From: Nipponacmea schrenckii | Lineage: Eukaryota > Mollusca > Gastropoda > Lottiidae | DNA: 64,000 nt | Direction of reading: 5' to 3' | Assembly: GCA_030562195.1 (NCBI GenBank) | Contig: CM060200.1 | Location: forward strand, 13,826,001-13,890,000 | In this document: positions 57,635 through 64,000 of the stretch, in pieces | How positions within the stretch are numbered: position 1 is the first letter of the stretch | Layout of the letters: each line of letters begins with the position of its first letter | Notes under the pieces: model-generated | Told to the model about the DNA's origin: nothing | The model's input: the letters and a program-made list of their open reading frames with translations, nothing else | The model's database searches: none | Program-made: the position numbers and the translations under genes

Positions 57635-58134
57635 NNNNNNNNNNNNNNNNNNNNNNNNNNNNNNNNNNNNNNNNNNNNNNNNNNNNNNNNNNNNNNNNNN
57701 NNNNNNNNNNNNNNNNNNNNNNNNNNNNNNNNNNNNNNNNNNNNNNNNNNNNNNNNNNNNNNNNNNNNNNNNNNNNNNNNNNNNNNNNNNNNNNNNNNNN
57801 NNNNNNNNNNNNNNNNNNNNNNNNNNNNNNNNNNNNNNNNNNNNNNNNNNNNNNNNNNNNNNNNNNNNNNNNNNNNNNNNNNNNNNNNNNNNNNNNNNNN
57901 NNNNNNNNNNNNNNNNNNNNNNNNNNNNNNNNNNNNNNNNNNNNNNNNNNNNNNNNNNNNNNNNNNNNNNNNNNNNNNNNNNNNNNNNNNNNNNNNNNNN
58001 NNNNNNNNNNNNNNNNNNNNNNNNNNNNNNNNNNNNNNNNNNNNNNNNNNNNNNNNNNNNNNNNNNNNNNNNNNNNNNNNNNNNNNNNNNNNNNNNNNNN
58101 NNNNNNNNNNNNNNNNNNNNNNNNNNNNNNNNNN
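57635..58134. other. Assembly gap, 500 N
   Basis: Placeholder gap of exactly 500 N. It separates the transposase from Penelope-like sequence, so the insertion junction and the transposase C-terminus are hidden. An assembly error here cannot be excluded. Confidence 0.99.
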
Positions 58135-58984
58135 AAACGCTTCGCTCCAAGCTATGCAAACATCTTCATGGCTGAATGGGAACGCGAAATAGACCAAATT
58201 TCACCTTTTAAACCTCTTTTTTACGGCAGATTTCTTGACGACATTTTTATCATTTGGACCGAATCATTAGAAAACTTTTGGCAATACTTCGAGATACTAA
58301 ACAATCACCATCCTTCAGTAAAATTAACGGCGAACATTAGCGATAATAGTATGGAATTTTTGGACACTACGGTGTTCAAAGGAAACGATTTCGAAAAAAC
58401 TTCAAAAGTGGACATTAAAGTATTTTTTAAAGAAACTGATACGCACCAACTTTTGTTCAAAAGCTCGTTTCATCCGAAGCATACCTTTTCTGCGATTATA
58501 AAATCACAAATCCTACGGTTCCATAGGATTTGTACTCAACAGACCGATTTTGATTCTGCATGCAACCTAGTTTTCAATAAATTACGAGAGAGGGGTTACT
58601 CAAAACGATTTCTACGCAAAATTAAAAACGGCACGTTATTACAACTTCTGGAGAAAAATAACCCCCCTCCATCGCCTATAAATGAATTTGGCTCCAAGCC
58701 CTGTGGTGGTTCTACGTGTCGTTCCTGCGAGCATGTACCTATTTCTCATTTTTTCAAAAACAATAAAACCGGCAAAACTTTTCTTATATCTGACCAACTT
58801 TCATGCGGCGACCAAAATCTAATTTTTTAAGCATTTTTCAATCTATTTATTTATATAATGTCACTGTCCACATTGATAAGTACTTCAAACAAGTAAATAA
58901 TTTTCACAACTTACATTTCCTTCCTGAATTTCTTTATCTCTCACAGTTTAACGCGTAATGACTTCTTTTTCAATGGAAAAACAT
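58135..58984 (+). pseudogene. Penelope-like element, partial copy 1
   Basis: From KRFAPSYANIFMAEWE at the gap edge, through FYGRFLDDIFIIWTESLENF (RT 'x-L-D-D' active site), to CGDQNLIF-stop at 58830. Virtually identical to 59013-59702 of copy 2 (one Ser/Thr difference near 58722). It breaks off just before the GIY-YIG domain. From 58831 to 58984, sequence in another frame (VHIDKYFKQVNNFHNLHFLP) joins to LTRNDFFFNGKTYLQISGTA, the upstream RT region of copy 2. Tandem partial copies are usual in Penelope-like elements. Confidence 0.85.
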
Positions 58985-60162
58985 ACCTTCAAATTTCTGG
59001 AACAGCTATGGGTAAACGCTTCGCTCCAAGCTATGCAAACATCTTCATGGCTGAATGGGAACGCGAAATAGACCAAATTTCACCTTTTAAACCTCTTTTT
59101 TACGGCAGATTTCTTGACGACATTTTTATCATTTGGACCGAATCATTAGAAAACTTTTGGCAATACTTCGAGATACTAAACAATCACCATCCTTCAGTAA
59201 AATTAACGGCGAACATTAGCGATAATAGTATGGAATTTTTGGACACTACGGTGTTCAAAGGAAACGATTTCGAAAAAACTTCAAAAGTGGACATTAAAGT
59301 ATTTTTTAAAGAAACTGATACGCACCAACTTTTGTTCAAAAGCTCGTTTCATCCGAAGCATACCTTTTCTGCGATTATAAAATCACAAATCCTACGGTTC
59401 CATAGGATTTGTACTCAACAGACCGATTTTGATTCTGCATGCAACCTAGTTTTCAATAAATTACGAGAGAGGGGTTACTCAAAACGATTTCTACGCAAAA
59501 TTAAAAACGGCACGTTATTACAACTTCTGGAGAAAAATAACCCCCCTCCATCGCCTATAAATGAATTTGGCTCCAAGCCCTGTGGTGGTTCTACGTGTCG
59601 TACCTGCGAGCATGTACCTATTTCTCATTTTTTCAAAAACAATAAAACCGGCAAAACTTTTCTTATATCTGACCAACTTTCATGCGGCGACCAAAATCTA
59701 ATTTACCTAATTTCATGTAAAAAATGCGAAACACAATATATTGGAGAAACTAAGAACGCGCTACGAACTCGCTTTAACGGCCATCGTTACGATATAGTAC
59801 ATGGCAAAAATAGACCAATTTCTAATCATTTTAACCAACCCGACCATTCCATTGAAGATTTGTTGATTATGCCAATTGAAAAGATACAACCTATGCCAAA
59901 CATCAAGCCAAAACAAAGAAGATTACAACGCGAGAGTTATTGGATGGACCAACTTCAAACTGTATGTCCAAATGGCCTTAATATCCAACATGATAATCAG
60001 ATAATACCTTTTGTTACCACCTACAATCATACTGCCACTAATGCCTCCCTAATTGTCAAACGTCACTACCAAAGCCTTCAAAACCAATATCCTCATGTCT
60101 ACAGCAAGAGACTTGTTACAGCGTACAAAAGAAATAAAAATCTCAGCAATATCCTAGACTAA
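58985..60162 (+). CDS. Penelope-like element: reverse transcriptase with C-terminal GIY-YIG endonuclease
   Basis: The open frame includes RNDFFFNGKTYLQISGTAMG (RT), FLDDIFIIW (catalytic Asp pair), NISDNSMEFLDTTVFKGNDF, SSFHPKHTFSAIIKSQILRF, a Cys segment CGGSTCRTCEHVPISHFFKN, then IYLISCKKCETQYIGETKNA-LRTRFNGH (GIY-YIG nuclease, with the catalytic Arg and downstream residues) and ESYWMDQLQTVCPNGLN. The nuclease nicks the target, the RT copies element RNA from the nick. The frame is intact from 58985 to the stop at 60162 but lacks the N-terminal RT part. The position, inside the TTAA transposon after its transposase exon, marks it as a later insertion. Confidence 0.92.
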
Positions 60163-60476
60163 ATCCCCAATAGCTTTAAATTACCTGACTTCCTTTATTC
60201 TGAATTCACTACATTTTACATTAATATTTCTTTATTTATTATAGGTACATAAAAATATTTGGCTTTTCTTTTTAGCTGATTATCGATATATCAGAAGAAA
60301 ATTAATTCTTATATTTTCAACTATTTCAGATAAAGAAATTATATTACTTCAGATAATATTTCAGAGACATCCATAATTAACGCATCTAATTATCCTAACC
60401 TTTAACTTGCACCTTGCTTTATCATAAATCTTTACTTTGTGACCTAGGCCAGTGCTTTTATGAGACTATGTTCTCA
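60163..60476. other. 3' flank of the Penelope-like ORF
   Basis: AT-rich non-coding sequence. The 3' border of the Penelope-like insertion must lie here, because the transposon's own convergent gene starts at 60477, but no target duplication could be fixed since the left junction is in the gap. No hammerhead motif was found here. Confidence 0.5.
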
Positions 60477-60584
60477 TCACCATCTAACACCAGCAGGTTC
60501 ATTACTTTTCAATCGATCCCTTACAACATCTAAAATTTCTTTTGGGAAGACCAGGGTCTTGCCCCCACCTATTTTGGCACCAAA
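60477..60584 (-). CDS. Second gene of the TTAA transposon, exon 3
   Basis: Acceptor TTTTCAG on the minus strand (60591-60585), phase 0; encodes FGAKIGGGKTLVFPKEILDV and VRDRLKSNEPAGVRW, stop TGA at 60479-60477. The G-G-G-K-T-L-V-F segment followed by an amphipathic helix is the best-ordered part. No family recognised. Confidence 0.75.
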   Translation of the reverse strand, partial: FGAKIGGGKTLVFPKEILDVVRDRLKSNEPAGVRW

Positions 60585-60723
60585 CTGAAAACATGAAAAT
60601 AATATAGAAATAAATAAATAATATAAATAAATATTAATAATTCAATTATTGTAAATTCCCTAATTACTAAATCTAATATAAATAAAAATAGATACATATT
60701 ATTAGGAAATAGAGCATACTTAC

Positions 60724-60814
60724 ATGGCAAACCTGCCACAGTCTTCTGTAGACTGCAGAACGAGTATCTCCATGATGAAGGAGAATGTGCCTTAGTCCAA
60801 CAGGACACTCCTTT
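60724..60814 (-). CDS. Second gene of the TTAA transposon, exon 2
   Basis: A 91-bp exon on the minus strand, acceptor TTTTTTAG just before 60814, donor GTAAGT after 60724. Phase 2 in, phase 0 out. Encodes KECPVGLRHILLHHGDTRSA-VYRRLWQVCH with a C...H-H...C-H pattern that could bind zinc. The conserved-looking reading frame across three exons argues that it is a real gene. Confidence 0.8.
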
Positions 60815-61077
60815 CTAAAAAAAAAAATGGAATTAAGGCCTATTAGTCATAATTAAATCTTAGGAAGTGTAATAAAAATATTAATTGACAAAATAACAAT
60901 AAAAATTATGACTTAGCCATTTCAATGCATATCAAGAGAATGGCGGGACGTCAGGTACAGGCCTCTTGCAGTACAAATATGACCGAAAATTCAACTGTCA
61001 TCGTTAAAAATCAAAACAGTAAAGTAAAACTAAAATAATTTTAGACAATCGTTATTTTGAAACATAGTTTTACTTAC

Positions 61078-61139
61078 CCTTCATCATGGAATCGTCGTTC
61101 CACAGCCCTGACGCCAAAGGTTTCACGTCCAGCCGCCAT
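61078..61139 (-). CDS. Second gene of the TTAA transposon, exon 1 (start)
   Basis: ATG at 61139-61137 in the context AATATGGCGGCT begins MAAGRETFGVRAVERRFHDE, donor GTAAGT after 61078, phase 2. The three exons (62, 91 and 105 coding bp plus stop) splice in frame to an 86-residue basic protein. It is convergent with the transposase gene and starts 258 bp inside the right end of the element. It may be an accessory DNA-binding or regulatory protein; no known family is recognised. Confidence 0.75.
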
Positions 61140-61397
61140 ATTTGGTTTATTTAGCTGATGACGTAGTACTCAAAAATGTCACGTGACTGACAACGTAATT
61201 TGTACGTCAAGATGGAGGAATACCCCATTGTGTTCTATAAATAGATAATCTTTAGGGACCGATATCTGACAAACTACTGAAGCGATTGACCTAAAATTTT
61301 TACTAGATGAGTTTTTTTCAATGCCAAATAGAATGGATATAAACTTATTCCGTTTCTTAATTGAAATTCACTTCGAACGATAAGGTTGTCAACCCCC

Positions 61398-62430
61398 TTA
61401 ATGAAACTTGGTATATATGTATATATTGATGATATCTCGGTCAAGTTCGAAAATGGAAATTTTCGCATGAACGGTTTTTGAGTTATTGCCCTTGACTTAG
61501 CAAAAACGCGTCAAATTTGGGTTGTATCCACAATACAGGCTACAGTTTTTATCCGATGTTAATGAAACTTGGTATACATGTATATATTGATGATATCTCG
61601 GTCAACTTTGAAAATGGAAATTTTCGCATGAACGGATTTTGAGTTATTGCCCTTGACTTAGTAAAAACGCGTCAAATTTGGGTTGTATCCACAATAGAGG
61701 CTACAGTTTTTATCCGATCTTAATGAAACTTGGTATACATGTATATATTGATGATATCTCGGTCAAGTTCGAAATTGGGAATTATCGCATGAACAGATTT
61801 TGAGTTATTGCCCTTGACTTAGTAAAAACGCGTCAAATTTGGGTTATATCCACGATATAGGCTACAGTTTTTATCAGAAATTCAAATTTGACGATATTTT
61901 GATGAATAGTAATTGCCCTTGACTAAGTAAAATTGCGTAAAAATTCATTTTCTACAATTACAAGCTACAATTATCTATGGATTTTAATGAAACTTGGTAT
62001 GAGCATTGGAATTGATAAGAGGGCAGTCAAGTTCGATTTGGACGATTTTGCGATAAACAGTTTTGGAGTTATTGCCCCTGCCTCTATATTTGTTGTAGAC
62101 AAAATAGAAGCTACAATTTTCAATGGATTTAAATGAAACTTGGTGTGAGCATTGGAATTGATAAGACAACGGTCAAGTTCGAATTTGAAGATTTTGCGAT
62201 GAACAGTTTTTTAGTTATTGGCCGTGACTTAGTAAGATTGTGTCAAAATTTTATTGTGGGTGCAATAGAAGCTACAATTTTCAATGGATTTTGATGAAAC
62301 TTGGTGTTTTTGAGTTTTTGCCCTTGACTTCAATATCCATTTAGTGAATGTTTTTGAATCATTGCTCTATTTATTTTTCAAATTCAATGCTGCCAGTGGG
62401 CGTATGTTACCTTGCCTGGCAAGCTATCTT
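61398..62430 (+). mobile_element. GTCC-class element, copy 3, right part
   Basis: Continues the element begun at 52716. It has 160-bp monomers (GATGATATCTCGGTCAAGTT, ACGGTTTTTGAGTTATTGCC, GCGTCAAATTTGGGTTGTAT) to about 61900, then diverged 150-bp monomers, and ends GGGCGTATGTTACCTTGCCT-GGCAAGCTATCTT at 62430. Without the insertion the element is 1.28 kb. Confidence 0.9.
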
Positions 62431-62467
62431 TCAAAAATAATGTTGCACACTCAAAACTCCTTTAGTC

Positions 62468-63592
62468 TCACTTATTTCTAATTGTGATTTCATCCTTTAT
62501 AGGACCAAAAAAATATGTAACCCTTGAAATAATATACAAAAATGAATACCCTCTATGTTCTTTTTGGGTATCTTCTTTTTTCAATAAAGCTGAGCTCTCT
62601 TCATTCCAGAAACAAAGATATTCTGCAAAGGATGGGTTAATGAAAAATTGGTAGCACGATGATTTGTAGAGGAAGAGGAACTGGTAGAGGGCATGGAAGA
62701 AGGCAATGTTAGGGACATAAGTGGGATGGGTTTCGTGGTCAAAGAAATCTTTGTTGTTTTTCTTGGTGTACCCTGGACTGAATCTGGTGAATCTGGTGAA
62801 GATGGCGAAGGGCAACGTATGCGACTTGGGGTTTGGCTGCCATTATTTGGGATACTGTAACGCTTGGTAGTACCGACTGAAATGGTCCCTTTGGCTTCCA
62901 TGGATTTGACCGGGATACCTACGAATGATGTCGGAGTATTTTCTCAAAGATTCGTCAGACATTTTTCGCCTATAGGTAGTTTTTGCCCAGTTGATCGCCT
63001 TAGCAGAAAAGTCTTTTATGCGAGAATCGGAAAAAAGAACGAGATTTGATAAGATTGATTTTCTGGGTCAGCATAGCTTCGTAATGTTCTTTTAAAGAGG
63101 TGAGAATACTTTTAGCCCATGAAAAGTTAACGTTGTTAATGGCGTCGTTCCTCATGGCTGGTTTTATGAAGTGATTTAGCTCCTTGATTTTATGGTAAAA
63201 ATTTTTAGATGGACGTCCTTCAAGCTGATTCAAGCCGATAGATGATGAAGAGCTTGCAAGACTTGATAAAACATTCTTACAATAGGTGCTTCGGCATTCC
63301 ATTCTGACTCACTCGATGTTGTGAATTGTTAGGATATTGATGGTTACGTTTAGTGGGATTCCAATTCTGCTGAGAAGTATGGTAATTTCCAGAGTGATTC
63401 CAATTGGTCTGAGAGTGTGGTTATTTCTAGGGTGATTCCAATTTGGCTGCGAACTATGGTGTCTATTAAGCTGAGGAGCGGGGTTGAAATGATTCCAATG
63501 AGGGTGGAAATAATAGGGAGAGGGGGCCGGGGGGAAACAAAATTATACCTTGAGTAGTGTCTGGGACCTAAATGACGGGTGTTCCTAGCCAT
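62468..63592 (-). pseudogene. Decayed retroelement ORF1-like sequence
   Basis: Minus strand in changing frames. A Pro/Ser/Asn-rich start (63592-63350) precedes YCKNVLSSLASSSSSIGLNQ-LEGRPSKNFYHKIKELNHFI, then NNVNFSWAKSILTSLKEHYE (63302-63000), AINWAKTTYRRKM and FTRFSPGYTKKNNKDFF. The last part (62815-62468) is low-complexity Ser/Thr. The pattern 'KP ... NW(A) ... L-x-x-H-Y' followed by '(A)-x-x-W-A-x-x' recalls ORF1 proteins of some fish and invertebrate retroelements. This is a weak, motif-level assignment. Confidence 0.4.
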
Positions 63593-63729
63593 GGTAGATT
63601 ATGAAATTGCAGATTGAGTAAGAATTGATTAATGTAAACTTACAAAACGAAATCCAAATATAACACACACAAAAAAAATCCAAAATATAGTAAAACAAAA
63701 AGGGTCTAGGGTAATCTCTGTCTTTGAGT

Positions 63730-63870
63730 ACTTCGTCTTCAATTATATCATCTAAAGTTTCATCTTCAAGTTCATCTTTGGAAAAATTAGGTTCTTTCTT
63801 TCTTCGAATACTTTGTCTTCAATTATATCATCTAAAGTTTCATCTTCAAGTTCATCTTTGGAAAACAATC
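63730..63870. repeat. 76-bp tandem duplication
   Basis: CTTCAATTATATCATCTAAA-GTTTCATCTTC runs from about 63739 and recurs 76 bp later, ending TTCATCTTTGGAAAA both times. On the minus strand it encodes an acidic repeat (DELEDETLDDIIED), but the 76-bp step shifts the frame. Confidence 0.9.
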
Positions 63871-64000
63871 CAATGTTTGGAATAAGAGGACTATCTGGGC
63901 AGTCACTTGATGCACTATTTGAAACAATGGAGTTATTTTCACTTTCAGCTTCCGGTATGTACTCGCTTCCTGAACTATCGACATCATCATCACAAACATC
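63800..64000 (-). CDS. Acidic N-terminal coding fragment running off the window
   Basis: The minus strand from 64000 reads DVCDDDVDSSGSEYIPEAES, then SDCPDSPLIPNIGLFSKDEL-EDETLDDIIEDK, and breaks in the 76-bp duplication. Acidic, Ser-rich N-termini like this are common in transposases (piggyBac and others), but no catalytic part is visible, so the family stays open. Confidence 0.35.

Larger units (their letters stand above)
52961..61401. mobile_element. 8.4-kb TTAA-target DNA transposon (Kolobok-like by inference)
   Basis: TTAA (52961-52964 and 61398-61401) flanks the inverted ends GGGGGTTGACAACC (52965) and GGTTGTCAACCCCC (to 61397); the element itself is 8,433 bp. It carries a plus-strand six-exon transposase gene (53745 onwards) and a convergent minus-strand three-exon gene (61139-60477). 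A 500-N gap and a Penelope-like insertion lie inside. TTAA targets in animals are used by piggyBac and Kolobok; the transposase has no piggyBac motifs, which suggests a Kolobok-like or unnamed superfamily. The first 500 bp are AT-rich non-coding, with the phrase 'AAGCCAACGTAATTT' in both orientations (53231-53245 and 53352-53366). Confidence 0.9.

Noticed and set aside
1..64000. CRISPR arrays, bacterial operons, rRNA genes, tRNA genes
   Set aside because: Looked for. The regular repeats are minisatellites or satellite monomers without unique spacers, and the genes have introns. No rRNA was recognised, nor any tRNA cloverleaf; a tRNAscan run would settle the tRNA point.

Overview
The window is 64 kb of eukaryotic, AT-rich DNA with introns (GT...AG) and very dense transposable elements. 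Several signs point to a marine lophotrochozoan, most likely a mollusc: (GTCC)n-containing dispersed repeats with a 'GCCCACATGGAAATGTGG' hairpin, a Penelope-like element, BEL, DIRS and Ty3 retrotransposons, and transposon genes with P2X7-C-terminal-type cysteine domains. I saw no sign of a bacterial genome, CRISPR array or operon. Two runs of exactly 500 N (5516-6015 and 57635-58134) are scaffold gaps.

Layout. The only clear host-type gene is a monocarboxylate-transporter-like (SLC16/MFS) gene, of which two consecutive exons are present (2625-2768 and 3504-4394). The rest is a layered graveyard of mobile DNA. 1-6.4 kb: a TTAA-flanked MITE, the SLC16 exons, minisatellites, a gap and a SINE-like repeat. 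6.5-8.5 kb: broken transposase A. 9.6-11.5 kb: a P2X7-C-like first exon, a GTCC repeat and a LINE 3' end. 12.2-14.3 kb: a decayed Ty3/gypsy element with scrambled domain order. 14.7-17.3 kb: exons of an unknown gene, invaded by a 718-bp retro-insert that carries a convincing hammerhead ribozyme. 19.3-21.7 kb: transposase B, split by a 1,041-bp internally deleted piggyBac element. 21.9-24.6 kb: a GTCC element. 24.9-29.3 kb: a truncated BEL/Pao element fused to a piggyBac fragment. 29.8-33.1 kb: a 46-bp minisatellite, a hairpin and a piggyBac pseudogene. 33.1-37.7 kb: a P2X7-C/cysteine-rich transposon gene split by a second GTCC element. 38.3-48.1 kb: a DIRS-like element (gag-like, RT/RNase H, tyrosine recombinase) and an SGNH hydrolase gene. 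That hydrolase gene is split by a 5.4-kb TIR element, which is itself split by a 3-kb fold-back element. 48.7-52.4 kb: a small TIR element and another transposon gene split by LINE 3' ends. 52.7-62.4 kb: a third GTCC element split by an 8.4-kb TTAA-flanked DNA transposon, which in turn holds a Penelope-like insertion. 62.5-64 kb: decayed retroelement ORFs.

The most interesting object is the 8,433-bp transposon at 52965-61397. It has perfect TTAA target-site duplications, 15-bp inverted termini, a six-exon transposase gene in which every visible intron is phase 1, and a convergent three-exon gene for an 86-residue protein I do not recognise. The second is the hammerhead ribozyme at 16828-16865, which lies downstream of five TGATCCGCCA motifs and a TATA box inside an insert flanked by 16-bp direct repeats. 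All domain names are by eye from motifs; no database search was run.
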